Shown here piece after piece: positions 60,801 through 62,222 of a stretch of 64,000 bases of DNA. Below the pieces are notes generated by a model that saw only the letters and a list, made by a program, of their open reading frames with translations, had not been told where the DNA came from and ran no database searches. The position numbers and the translations under genes are program-made. Each line of letters starts with the position of its first letter. The stretch's first letter is position 1. Source of the stretch: Paralvinella palmiformis (taxonomy: Eukaryota > Annelida > Polychaeta > Terebellida > Alvinellidae); contig JAODUP010001174.1 in NCBI GenBank assembly GCA_025642065.1, positions 33,057 through 97,056 of the forward strand, in the 5' to 3' direction.

Positions 60801-62222
60801 GGCTGCAAAACTCTCACATAACTTAGAGATTGTTAGTAAATAAGAATCTGTTTTTCATTAGGTGTATAGTGAAATGCAGTGATTCAGTAGGTAGGTGTGA
60901 GCTAGTCTGGAAGTTTGAATTAAGTAAAAACAAATTTGCTCTAAATATTCTTTCTCTTAAGTATCATTTGAAAGTGCCCTTCTTTTTATCCACCAAGGCC
61001 CATGGGCCACAGCTTAGCCTGTTAGACAGTGACCTAGGCCTGACTCAATAAAATGTTTTAGTGCTCTTTGGCTTGTTGAAGTATTCTAGATAATTTTCTG
61101 GAATTAATACCCATATCTCCTGAAAATACCCATCATTTAGATACTTCTAGGTTAGACATCCACCCATTCATTTGCTGAAACTGCCCATCAAAAATGTTGG
61201 CCAGATGAGTAGGATACATGCCCAAGTGGCACTCACCATGAGAAGTATCCCACTAACACACTTTGTCTGATTCAGTTCAGATCCTTGCCTGGAGGTTTGC
61301 ATTACAATCGAGTGTACGATTATTTGTAATGTATGGTAAATGTAATAGAGAAAAATATATACGAATTTGGTCCCTTAGACGGTTCTTTGTAAATAAACAT
61401 TATTCCAAATTGAAATGTGTTAATTTTCAATAAATAATATCTGATGTATTACCCTATACCATGTTGTAATTTGTGTCATGTAATGTTATGTATTATGTTT
61501 TGCAGTTGGTCCAGGTTCCTTGGCAGTAAGTGGCATGAACACATCACAACGTGTTCCATGCACAGTAGAGCCATCGCGGACACAGTCATCTACGGTCGGC
61601 GTAGGGCGATCATCTAGCTGTGAGAATATCAAGGGCAAAAATGGAGTGAGTAAATGTTACAAGTCAGTTTACTGGCCTTCCATTTGAAAATCAAGACACT
61701 GATGATGTAATGCCTTTGGGCATATGAGATGGTTCCATTATGTTTTATTTCTGCGGATTTTTTTTCTGATGCAGACTCCACCGTTGCTGCGAGGCCAAGT
61801 TACAGGATATGGTGGTACGTTACCAAAAGATGCCAGATTATTGTCTGACAAACAGACCACCAGCTGTCTGCACACAGACAGTAACAACCGCTCTCCCAGC
61901 TCATCCCACCCAGTACAGCGCGAACCAGTCAGAACTAATTCACAAAGAAATCACCACCGTCCTCGGGCAAGCACCCTGCCCAAGGGGAAGCCTCCGGTTG
62001 GGCCATCTGGCACACCAACGGGACCCGGCTCCCAGACCCCTGGGGCCCTCACCCCTCAGGGCTCCGTCCGACATCGGGGTGACTCGCCAGCCAGACGGGG
62101 ACAAATAAATCGCCAGGGCAGCAATTGTTCCACTTCTGGCCGTGCCAAACGTGGCTTCATGTCATTTGGTAAAGGCTTCTTTAAGAAGTCAGCAAAATGG
62201 AGTTCCTCTGCTCCAAATCTAG
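114..62222 (+). CDS. PPFIBP (liprin-beta): liprin-beta gene, coding exons 1-11 (partial at 3' end)
   Basis: Join 114-195, 19160-19383, 35158-35364, 49727-49870, 55626-55737, 58004-58063, 58620-58681, 59251-59397, 59717-59795, 61506-61645, 61775-62222, then beyond the window. Every junction is GT-AG and phases agree (1,0,0,0,1,1,0,0,1,0,1), giving 568 codons without a stop. Recognised from sequence motifs: DASDMLAEALKQMDGILAG at the start, LTLQVSVLSDQIEAQVEKIR, KLDLMAENSSLKLRLAALE and EVEKLKKAVESLM in the coiled coil, and FGKGFF followed by SSSAPNL near the end. From family knowledge, liprin-betas are cytoplasmic coiled-coil/SAM scaffolds that dimerise and bind liprin-alpha at cell-matrix contacts and synaptic active zones. 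The three SAM domains are not in this window. Joining is inferred from reading frames and homology only. Extra family-specific exons could exist in the long introns. Confidence 0.93.
430..540 (-). repeat. tRNA-derived SINE, family C, diverged
   Basis: The reverse strand carries a tRNA-like head: a block reading agtggttatagcattacact, then aaac at the anticodon-like position, then a B-box-like ggtttgaatct. Similar blocks occur at 18285, 20412, 20771 and 40800 of this window. No target-site duplication is recognised. Confidence 0.5.
2876..2979. mobile_element. 104-bp foldback (MITE-like) element
   Basis: The ends are inverted repeats: TTACAGTTAAT...CAGGTAAT at 2876-2897 is mirrored by ATTACCTG...ATTAACTGTAA at 2952-2979. 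Inside are further inverted AGGTAAT/ATTACC pairs and a nearly palindromic CCTGAATATTTCAGG. It abuts a (TA)n tract, which fits TA-targeted miniature elements. No coding capacity. Confidence 0.55.
3201..3228. repeat. (TA)n microsatellite
   Basis: Uninterrupted AT dinucleotide run. Comparable runs lie near 2853, 4665, 6036, 8018, 25924, 36393, 40949, 41567, 44694, 46680, 47946 and 53678. Confidence 0.95.
4226..4410 (-). mobile_element. tRNA-derived SINE, family A, with 15-bp target-site duplication
   Basis: On the minus strand it starts with a tRNA-like head (gcgcctccgtggtctagc, then a B-box-like gttcgaatctc). It continues with a shared body (atctgaaggttgtttcatct ... ggccgagc/gctcggcc ... gtgcacaaaagtggcc) and ends near taaaacatcaatcat. 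It is flanked by identical copies of TTTATTTTGTTGTTG at 4211-4225 and 4411-4425. That duplication is direct evidence of retrotransposition. At least ten related copies occur in the window. Confidence 0.9.
5120..5560. repeat. degenerate minisatellite, ggatatccaggtgtct motif
   Basis: The motif gtggatatccaggtgtctaa recurs roughly every 30-40 bases with heavy divergence. The minus-strand open frame across 5219-5461 is a by-product of this array. Confidence 0.7.
5900..6400. repeat. 39-bp minisatellite (tataggtcagagctaatac)
   Basis: The phrase tataggtcag recurs at 6171, 6210, 6249 and 6288, exactly 39 bases apart. More diverged units lie on both sides. A minus-strand open frame (6136-6336) with repeated LTYRLGV units simply reads the 39-bp period as 13 codons. 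Confidence 0.85.
7540..7760. repeat. degenerate tandem array, gaccatggtgttgttgtatg motif
   Basis: Diverged copies of tgaccatggtgttgttgtat spaced roughly 30-40 bases apart; boundaries are approximate. Confidence 0.55.
7990..8042. repeat. compound microsatellite (CT)n-(TA)n-(GT)n
   Basis: A CT run passes directly into a TA run and then a short GT run. Confidence 0.95.
8485..8740. repeat. 41-bp minisatellite (tgttgttggtattcagg)
   Basis: Units beginning tgttgttggtattcaggaat start at 8485, 8526, 8567, 8608, 8649 and 8690, exactly 41 bases apart, with substitutions but no length change. Weaker related sequence continues to about 8900. Confidence 0.88.
9030..9370. repeat. degenerate tandem array of about 41-45 bp (tggtactcagatactca)
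   Basis: About seven diverged units of tggtactcagatactcatta followed by gtggatataatgtggtgat. Unit length drifts through small indels. Confidence 0.75.
9567..10260. repeat. 22-bp minisatellite (gtgatgtgtctgatgatagg)
   Basis: Well-conserved 22-bp units run from about 9567 to 9920 (for example starts at 9617 and 9639). They become increasingly diverged to about 10260. Two longer 49-51-bp higher-order repeats (gtacatgatgattggttgtg) sit at about 9925-10020. Higher-order structure suggests repeated unequal exchange or slippage. Confidence 0.88.
11600..12010. repeat. minisatellite of about 58-62 bp (gataggtaaccctccagagt)
   Basis: Units read gataggtaaccctccagagt, then aacaaataggtcaccaaaat, then catgggtatctctatagag. 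Four clear copies lie between 11690 and 11960, with shorter decayed units outside. The minus-strand frame 11552-11932 is an echo of the array. Confidence 0.82.
12774..12809. repeat. (TA)n microsatellite
   Basis: About 18 AT dinucleotides without interruption. Confidence 0.95.
13746..13812 (+). mobile_element. SINE family A, 5'-head fragment
   Basis: Contains gcgcctccatggtctaactg and gttggatcacagatcactac, as in the full copies, then departs from the family. Truncated. Confidence 0.7.
13902..14190 (+). mobile_element. tRNA-derived SINE, family B
   Basis: The head reads gtacgactcgtaactgaagg followed by the B-box-like gggttcgaggct. The body includes gatgtgtgttggattggaac and ggtctgaatcagaggtaata. 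The tail has actgtaaagcgccttagagc and an A/T-rich end. The same order is seen at 39885-40222, and the 3' half recurs at 63684-63845. Confidence 0.8.
14430..15360. repeat. 44-bp minisatellite (ttgatggtcttattgccagt)
   Basis: About 18-20 units of ttgatggtcttattgccagt, cagtgtgaggttgattgtca, gagg. Starts at 15001, 15045 and 15089 give a 44-bp period. The centre (14930-15300) is most regular and the edges decay, the usual picture for a slipping array. Confidence 0.9.
16523..16560. repeat. (TA)n microsatellite
   Basis: About 18 uninterrupted AT dinucleotides. Confidence 0.95.
16870..17300. repeat. possible dispersed-repeat remnant
   Basis: Contains tattgcgagctgaaacgttc followed by aggaagccagtgtaggc. 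This matches the type of module seen at 31980-32040 (cttgaaattgatacgctgtc ... aggtaggcaatgtag). Similar modules are common in dispersed animal repeats. I see no terminal structure. Confidence 0.35.
17402..17876. repeat. duplicated ~70-bp segment, 400 bp apart
   Basis: 17402-17466 (ctagagtattattatcgaat ... ctggatcttac) is repeated at 17804-17876 with a few substitutions and a 7-base insertion (cagactc). Confidence 0.8.
17885..18060 (-). mobile_element. SINE family A, near full-length
   Basis: The minus strand reads the family A head and body: B-box region gttcgaatctc, atctgaagg, gctcggcccatttagcctac, tggccgtaaaac. A family C/A-like tRNA block at about 18140-18220 follows, suggesting a second, more decayed insertion. 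Confidence 0.85.
18285..18420 (+). repeat. SINE family C, diverged
   Basis: Contains gatagtgtggtggttacagc, attgtactgcaaac and a B-box-like ggttgtgggtttatatcc, as in the other family C blocks. Confidence 0.5.
18934..19113 (+). mobile_element. SINE family A, 47 bp upstream of exon 2
   Basis: The head gtggtctagcggtagcgtgt and gttcgaatctcggcgtggg are followed by the body to tggccgtaccaccaatcatc. It misses the first few family bases and has a small deletion (gctttgcaggtcgctc for a longer stretch elsewhere). Its tail ends within 50 bases of the exon 2 acceptor, so the branch-point region of intron 1 is in or next to SINE sequence. Confidence 0.88.
19160..19383 (+). CDS. liprin-beta exon 2, N-terminal helical block
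   Basis: The acceptor ttgttgtag|GT joins the phase-1 end of exon 1 to give ...DGILAG-TLKREHNGH. The exon then runs 74 codons to AACGATAAG|GTGAGT (phase 0). The sequence includes GSPKLNGSPKLHNPRAIKLL and ELQLLLDDTDDRWRVYRQL, ending QRFFQHWMAECGNDK. This corresponds to the family block (alHLxEdLrxLLE...) preceding the coiled coil. Codon usage and frame are clean, while the other strand's open frames here are shadows. Confidence 0.92.
20106..20176. repeat. (CA)n-(GA)n compound microsatellite
   Basis: A CA run is followed directly by a GA run. It is the sole basis of the low-complexity minus-strand frame here. Confidence 0.9.
20412..20900 (+). repeat. cluster of three decayed tRNA-type SINE heads
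   Basis: Family C-like at 20412-20545 (accatagtgattagagccct ... tttgaatccagg), family A head at 20569-20640 (gcctcctttgtccaactggt, gttggatcacagatcattac), and family C at 20771-20900 (gatagcgcagtggttagaac ... gggttcgaatcaggc). Three tRNA-like heads in under 500 bases suggests repeated insertion into the same region. Confidence 0.6.
21612..21735 (+). repeat. tRNA-like SINE head, separate family
   Basis: Reads ctagcctagtcggttagtgt ... ggaggttcaaatcccggctg, with good A-box and B-box resemblance. The surrounding body differs from families A-C. It lacks a convincing cloverleaf, so I do not call a tRNA gene. Confidence 0.5.
21888..21915. repeat. (GT)n microsatellite
   Basis: Uninterrupted GT run. 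Similar runs lie near 24311, 25234, 26256, 30130 and 30620 of this intron. Confidence 0.95.
21920..22070 (-). repeat. SINE A-like copy, diverged
   Basis: The minus strand contains a tRNA-like head (ccattgcctaactcgtagcg), the B-box-like gggttcaaaccgagg and the body motif ggttgtttcatctttcact. The 3' part is decayed. Confidence 0.5.
22700..23060. repeat. degenerate tandem array (ctacctgtctgttgtagc)
   Basis: Diverged units of about 20-24 bases reading ctatctacctgtctgttgta recur across the interval. Confidence 0.7.
23690..24310. repeat. degenerate tandem array (gatggttatactgagggttt)
   Basis: Units of about 30-36 bases built from gatggttatactgagggttt and gaggcgtgatgggt. The array ends in a GT microsatellite (24311-24355). 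Confidence 0.78.
25813..25876. repeat. near-perfect 28-bp inverted repeat (hairpin)
   Basis: The left arm at 25813-25840 (CCAGGTTTATCTTAG...) and right arm at 25849-25876 (...CTAAGATAAACCTGG) pair over 28 bases with one mismatch around an 8-base loop (ttatagta). It lies on the transcribed strand of intron 2. It could be a small foldback element, a palindromic duplication or an expressed hairpin RNA. The sequence alone does not decide. Confidence 0.85.
26651..26834 (+). mobile_element. SINE family A with target-site duplication
   Basis: Full head (gcgcctacgtgatctagttg, B-box-like region) and body to ccctaaaacatcaagcatca. Flanks CCCTGATCATTTTC (26637-26650) and CCCGGATCATTTTC (26835-26848) agree at 13 of 14 bases, indicating a retrotransposition target-site duplication. 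Confidence 0.88.
27143..27181. repeat. (TA)n microsatellite
   Basis: About 19 uninterrupted AT dinucleotides. Confidence 0.95.
28361..28414. repeat. three perfect 18-bp tandem repeats
   Basis: GAATTTCAAGATTTAAGA is repeated three times without change, about 140-190 bases upstream of the possible internal promoter. No function is evident. Confidence 0.9.
28512..28556 (+). promoter_or_regulatory. possible internal promoter for alternative first exon
   Basis: A TATA-like catataac (28512-28519) is followed by an initiator-like ttcagtcag near 28548-28556, about 35 bases downstream. An in-frame TGA at 28531 closes the reading frame upstream of the ATG at 28618, as expected for a 5' UTR. Weak motifs only. 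The alternative reading is an internal exon entered at the acceptor-like ttcag ending 28590. Confidence 0.3.
28618..28857 (+). CDS. alternative first coding exon of liprin-beta
   Basis: ATG in context agctATGG opens 80 codons ending at CCTACAG|GTATGT in phase 0, compatible with the phase-0 exon at 35158. The peptide starts MDSSLYFSMAGYTKHYQTLP, then a basic RRRKQ patch, then a Ser/Pro-rich tail (TQSPSSSLSGRSM, SPSSSSPNTSQ). It replaces the N-terminal signature of exons 1-2. Vertebrate-type liprin-betas join the exon 2 and exon 3 equivalents directly, so this exon is optional. It could also be a cassette exon starting at 28591 (phase 0 as well). I do not recognise a domain. Confidence 0.65.
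30130..30165. repeat. (GT)n microsatellite
   Basis: GT run with two GC interruptions. Confidence 0.9.
31590..32065 (+). repeat. dispersed repeat, non-coding, widely shared module type
   Basis: Contains aataaagcgcccatacaagc, gaacaggtgtgtttttagaa, ctgctggcaacctattctac, gtgcgggctgcaacac and gaaattgatacgctgtctaa followed by aggtaggcaatgtag. This order resembles dispersed repeats I know from many marine animal genomes. I cannot assign it to a named family and see no terminal repeats. Confidence 0.5.
32613..32797 (-). mobile_element. SINE family A with target-site duplication
   Basis: The minus-strand copy runs from gcgcctccgtggtct to taaaacatcaatcatc. Flanks TAATCTAGCAT (32602-32612) and TAATCTACCAT (32798-32808) match at 10 of 11 bases. 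Confidence 0.88.
34311..34334. repeat. (CA)n microsatellite
   Basis: Uninterrupted CA run. Confidence 0.9.
34678..34718. repeat. (TA)n microsatellite
   Basis: About 20 AT dinucleotides, followed at 34725-34800 by a tRNA-like SINE head (atggtagcgcgattggttcc ... gaggttcaaatcctg). Confidence 0.93.
34862..34992. repeat. interrupted (CA)n tracts
   Basis: Two CA-rich runs (34862-34900, 34963-34990) separated by AT-rich sequence, about 170 bases before exon 3. Confidence 0.88.
35158..35364 (+). CDS. liprin-beta exon 3, start of coiled coil
   Basis: Acceptor ttctttta...ttccag|TTC, 69 codons, donor GGCACT|GTAAGT; phase 0 on both sides. The sequence runs FSNGHSSAANQWLEDKVDKL, then DKDNLTLQVSVLSDQIEAQV and EKIRDLERSL. 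The LQVSVLxDQVEAQxEKIRDLE segment is a hallmark of liprin-betas and of liprin coiled coils generally. It has clear heptad spacing of Leu/Val. A second AG five bases downstream would break the frame. Confidence 0.95.
35680..35728. repeat. (CG/TG)n alternating purine-pyrimidine tract
   Basis: About 45 bases of alternating gtgcgtgcg/cgcgcgcg, unusual in AT-rich DNA. A similar shorter run is at 35410-35440. Confidence 0.88.
37192..37272 (+). repeat. SINE/LINE-type 3' tail fragment
   Basis: Contains caaagcgctttaaag and gcactatataaaatgttgta followed by (ATT)n, like the tails of the family B elements. The 5' extent is unclear. Confidence 0.4.
37451..37545. repeat. 19-bp tandem repeat, five units
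   Basis: AACCCTGACTACTGGACGA repeats five times almost without change (one C to T in unit 1 and one in unit 4). Low divergence suggests a young array. Confidence 0.92.
38015..38200 (+). mobile_element. SINE family A, full-length
   Basis: The most typical copy: gcgcctccgtggtctagcgg, ccacagatcactaccacccg, gttcgaatctcggcgtgggc, ctcggcccatttagcctacc, tggccgtgaaacatcaatca. I did not find a convincing target-site duplication. Confidence 0.92.
39055..39222 (+). mobile_element. SINE family A with internal deletion and target-site duplication
   Basis: Head complete. The body lacks the segment between the ctttccact region and gctgtttagcctac. Flanks ATTCATTATTGAATT (39039-39053) and ATTCACCATTGAATT (39223-39237) match at 13 of 15 bases. 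Confidence 0.87.
39578..39665 (+). repeat. tRNA-like block, family C-like
   Basis: Reads ggtaattggttagagtactg ... gttcaaaccccgatc, with A-box- and B-box-like segments in tRNA order. Confidence 0.4.
39885..40222 (+). mobile_element. tRNA-derived SINE, family B, longest copy
   Basis: The head is atagctcagttagagtgtag, actcgtagctgaagg and ggttcgaggct. The body has tgtggcgactggttcactca and gagttgtgtgctgcatggaa. The tail is attgtacagcgcctcagaac then ggcgctatataaaca and (ATT)n. The open frames across it (39676-39930, 40035-40238) have no protein-like character. Confidence 0.82.
40255..40360 (-). repeat. SINE A-like head, diverged
   Basis: The minus strand reads gggcgcccccatggcttaac, gtagcgcagttgatcac and a B-box-like ggttcaaagcc. 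Confidence 0.5.
40800..40932 (-). repeat. SINE family C
   Basis: The minus strand has a tRNA-like head (gcagtggttatgccactgc), a B-box-like gtttcgaatctg and the body tgtttatggaatgtttctct. The same body element is also seen in the copy at 430-540. Confidence 0.55.
41703..41714 (+). CDS. possible very short alternative first coding exon
   Basis: ATGATGAATGGG|GTAAGT: four codons (MMNG) ending in phase 0 at a strong donor, which would fit the phase-0 exon at 49727. It is preceded by a (TA)n run ending about 110 bases upstream. Such a small exon can arise by chance. Only the frame compatibility and donor quality support it. Confidence 0.2.
42320..42346. repeat. (CA)n microsatellite
   Basis: A C-run is followed by a CA run. 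Another (CT)n-(GT)n compound lies at 42486-42520. Confidence 0.9.
43541..43575. repeat. (CA)n-(GA)n microsatellite
   Basis: A CA run directly adjoins a GA run, the same compound order as at 20106-20176. Confidence 0.9.
44193..44300 (+). mobile_element. SINE family A, 3' half only
   Basis: Contains gcatctttcattttgcctca, ttacctttggaggttg, tttagcctac and agtgaccgtaaaacaacaac; no tRNA head. 5'-truncated, as expected for LINE-machinery retrotransposition. Confidence 0.7.
44799..44935. repeat. two tandem units of about 60 bp
   Basis: tagcactcgtctagtataat, atagtatgttgacactatac, atcagatag is repeated immediately with few changes. Confidence 0.85.
46733..46860 (+). repeat. SINE family C-like
   Basis: ccattggcgcagtagtgtag, ggtgcaaatccc and ggttcaaaaccaag, followed by gaatcgctcactcaattacg, resemble the other family C blocks. 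Confidence 0.5.
46911..46985. repeat. tandem repeat of about 18-21 bp (acacaatcacattaac)
   Basis: Four units of aacacaatcacattaacc with small spacer changes. Confidence 0.85.
47442..47463. repeat. (GT)n microsatellite
   Basis: GT run; a second one lies at 47565-47593. Confidence 0.92.
47830..48070. repeat. degenerate tandem array (ttaaggctg)
   Basis: The phrase (c/g)(a/t)(t)taaggctgcc recurs about six times at 35-60-base intervals, interrupted by a (TA)n run at 47946-47974. Confidence 0.5.
48581..48631 (+). CDS. possible alternative first coding exon with CxC-basic N-terminus
   Basis: ATG (context agtcATGG) opens 17 codons, MALCGCMSNRGKKIPKN, ending at AAAAAT|GTGAGT in phase 0. It fits the phase-0 exon at 49727, 1.1 kb downstream. 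The short size, strong donor, good start context and closeness to the next coding exon all favour an alternative first exon. It would replace exons 1-3. Cys4 and Cys6 close to the N-terminus next to RGKK resemble membrane-anchoring palmitoylation motifs, but that role is inference. Confidence 0.45.
48990..49170. repeat. 20-bp minisatellite (ttgtactccatgacagaccg)
   Basis: Eight regular units of TTGTACTCC(A/C)(T/C)GACAGACCG occupy about 49006-49170. Increasingly degenerate units (actctctgacagaac, actccgtattagag) extend back to about 48720. Both strands are open for 60-90 codons because 20 bp is not a multiple of three and the unit has no stop in several frames. Confidence 0.9.
49727..49870 (+). 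CDS. liprin-beta exon 4, coiled coil
   Basis: Acceptor ttattcctcag|GAG, 48 codons, donor GCTCAG|GTGAGT; phase 0 on both sides. Starts ELLPQNMSGGGQDIHKLDLM and continues AENSSLKLRLAALEREKSDL to RLQYAQ. It matches the family segment LExQKLDLMxExSxLKLKLxxxEK. Heptad-spaced leucines indicate continuous coiled coil. An internal Met (codon 7, ATG at 49745) could start translation if the first exon is non-coding. Confidence 0.95.
50758..51017 (+). repeat. CCTTGAAA-type dispersed repeat, copy 1
   Basis: Opens gttcgcaccggtccttgaaa, repeats cctggaaagtcctggaattt, contains aagtgtacaggaattcagtc and closes gagatgtcaaaatgtgtatg aaccctg. The element is itself built of ggtccttgaaagtcctggaa sub-repeats. This type of repeat is common in animal genomes. 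It has no coding capacity. Confidence 0.7.
51121..51500 (+). repeat. CCTTGAAA-type dispersed repeat, copy 2
   Basis: Same start (gttcgcactggtccttgaaa), same middle (aagtgtacaggaattcggtc) and same end (gagatgtcaaaatttttatg aaccctgg) as the copy 100 bases upstream. It carries about 100 extra bases (near 51290-51390) absent from copy 1. Copy 1 is therefore an internally deleted version or copy 2 holds an insertion. Confidence 0.7.
52741..53535. mobile_element. AAGTA-rich dispersed element, probably non-autonomous DNA transposon
   Basis: The left end has tacttgagtagaagtagaag and gtacaagtaaaagtca. The right end has acttaaaaaactactcaagt and agtaatgaagtaattttact, partly complementary to the left end. 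This AAGTA/TACTT pattern at both ends resembles non-autonomous elements I know from fish and invertebrates. The middle (52900-53320) is featureless. No transposase is seen. Confidence 0.5.
53678..53733. repeat. (TA)n-(GT)n compound microsatellite
   Basis: A TA run, a three-base break, then a GT run. Confidence 0.95.
54195..54387 (+). mobile_element. SINE family A, diverged
   Basis: Head cacctgtggtctaactagta and gttcgaatctcggtgtaggc; body cattacctttgggggtcact and gtggccgtaaaactacaatc, ending in (ATC)n. Confidence 0.85.
55106..55188. repeat. tandem repeat of about 22-24 bp (gctgaaaatgcttagtaac)
   Basis: Four units of aactgctgaaaatgcttagt with small indels. Confidence 0.85.
55626..55737 (+). 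CDS. liprin-beta exon 5 (coiled coil), variable 3' end
   Basis: Acceptor attcctttcag|CTG. The frame LKIEELQSRLNEQTLDMKEL, then RLHISKTSTAPSSPNMS, reaches TCTG|GTAAGG at 55738 (phase 1). The phase-1 acceptor of the next exon (58004) fits. The exon runs without a stop into a 42-bp tandem array. The same phase-1 donor recurs at 55780, 55822 and 55864 (ends 55779, 55821, 55863), so the exon could be 112, 154, 196 or 238 nt long. Each added unit gives 14 residues (SSPNMSGKVISQTP-like). The shortest form is my default. Confidence 0.85.
55719..56050. repeat. 42-bp minisatellite spanning the exon 5 donor
   Basis: Units at 55719, 55761, 55803, 55845 (41 bp, one base missing), 55886 and 55928, then decayed units and a recognisable one at 56000-56041. 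The consensus encodes SSPNMSGKVISQTP in the exon frame. Units 1, 3, 4 and 5 carry GGTAAGG and unit 2 GGTAAAG. Confidence 0.93.
55738..58003 (+). other. intron 5 (2.3 kb)
   Basis: Begins inside the 42-bp array, then about 1.7 kb of plain AT-rich sequence. It ends with a strongly pyrimidine-rich stretch (57830-57990) including a (CT)n microsatellite at 57843-57880. I see no other exon. Confidence 0.85.
57843..57960 (+). repeat. (CT)n microsatellite and pyrimidine tract upstream of exon 6
   Basis: About 19 CT dinucleotides, then (TTTC)n, then more CT-rich sequence, ending about 45 bases before the exon 6 acceptor. Confidence 0.93.
58004..58063 (+). CDS. liprin-beta exon 6, basic coiled-coil segment
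   Basis: Acceptor gtcacttgcag|AT in phase 1 and donor GGAAAC|GTAAGC in phase 1; 60 nt. Joined to exon 5 it reads ...NMSDVSHDRTMERERTLERL followed by KRKR. It is a 20-residue in-frame module, so skipping it would keep the reading frame. The open frame continues through the intron to a stop near 58335, which could give a retained-intron form. Confidence 0.85.
58064..58619 (+). other. intron 6 (556 bp)
   Basis: Normal GTAAGC...TTTTTCAG borders. It stays open in the exon frame for about 90 codons. A pyrimidine-rich tttttttccaag at about 58208-58220 could act as a phase-1 acceptor for an alternative end. Confidence 0.85.
58620..58681 (+). CDS. liprin-beta exon 7, coiled coil
   Basis: Acceptor atatttttcag|AC (phase 1), 62 nt, donor GAAAAG|GTTCGT (phase 0). 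Reads (H)SEVEKLKKAVESLMLTNTEK, matching the liprin-beta segment EVQKMKKAVESLMAANEEK almost residue for residue. This tiny exon is found only by homology and phase. Confidence 0.93.
58682..59250 (+). other. intron 7 (569 bp)
   Basis: GTTCGT...TATATTACAG. Contains a short SINE-B-like tail fragment (atgtggcgctataataagtg, then (ATT)n at 58920-58960). Nothing else. Confidence 0.85.
59251..59397 (+). CDS. liprin-beta exon 8, end of coiled coil
   Basis: Acceptor attacag|GAC, 49 codons, donor TTATGG|GTTAGT; phase 0 on both sides. Reads DHYIDDLTKEVKKYRRLEEL then SEIGLKTGESQTLGTRQ and ends EQTLLW. It corresponds to the family segment DrKIedLrqcLnrYkk, which closes the N-terminal coiled coil. After it the protein becomes Ser/Thr-rich and low in heptads. 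Confidence 0.9.
59398..59716 (+). other. intron 8 (319 bp)
   Basis: GTTAGT...TTTTCAG; includes a (CATA)n tract at about 59622-59648. Confidence 0.85.
59717..59795 (+). CDS. liprin-beta exon 9, linker
   Basis: Acceptor cctgttttcag|ACA (phase 0), 79 nt, donor CACCAG|GTATAT (phase 1). Reads TEGYNNVDHTPKDGSNTLLP then NATSTP. Linker sequence of low conservation. Identified by open frame, good splice sites and phase agreement with both neighbours rather than by homology. Confidence 0.78.
59796..61505 (+). other. intron 9 (1.7 kb)
   Basis: Plain AT-rich intron; I see no repeat or exon in it. The only long open frame (60830-61051) has no splice-site support. Confidence 0.8.
61506..61645 (+). CDS. 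liprin-beta exon 10, linker
   Basis: Acceptor tatgttttgcag|TT (phase 1), 140 nt, donor AATGGA|GTGAGT (phase 0). Reads VGPGSLAVSGMNTSQRVPCT then VEPSRTQSSTVGVGRSSSCE and NIKGKNG. Ser/Thr-rich linker with a RSSSCENIKG motif, reminiscent of the SSSLGNLKK type of site in vertebrate liprin-betas. Both junction phases fit. Confidence 0.83.
61646..61774 (+). other. intron 10 (129 bp)
   Basis: GTGAGT...TTTTTTTTCTGATGCAG; the shortest intron of the gene. Confidence 0.88.
61775..62222 (+). CDS. liprin-beta exon 11, Pro/Ser/Arg-rich linker with SAPNL motif
   Basis: Acceptor ctgatgcag|ACT (phase 0), 448 nt, donor AATCTAG|GTGATG (phase 1). The first 110 codons are Ser/Pro/Arg-rich (SNNRSPSSSHPVQREPVRTN, RASTLPKGKPPVGPSG, TPQGSVRHRGDSPARRG), probably disordered. 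The end reads RGFMSFGKGFFKKSAKWSSS followed by APNLG. The (F)GRGFF...(R)TASAPNL motif sits upstream of the SAM domains in vertebrate liprin-beta, which fixes the identity. Beyond the donor the frame becomes hydrophobic and stops at 62393, so I end the exon at 62222. The region is more GC-rich than its surroundings. Confidence 0.9.
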
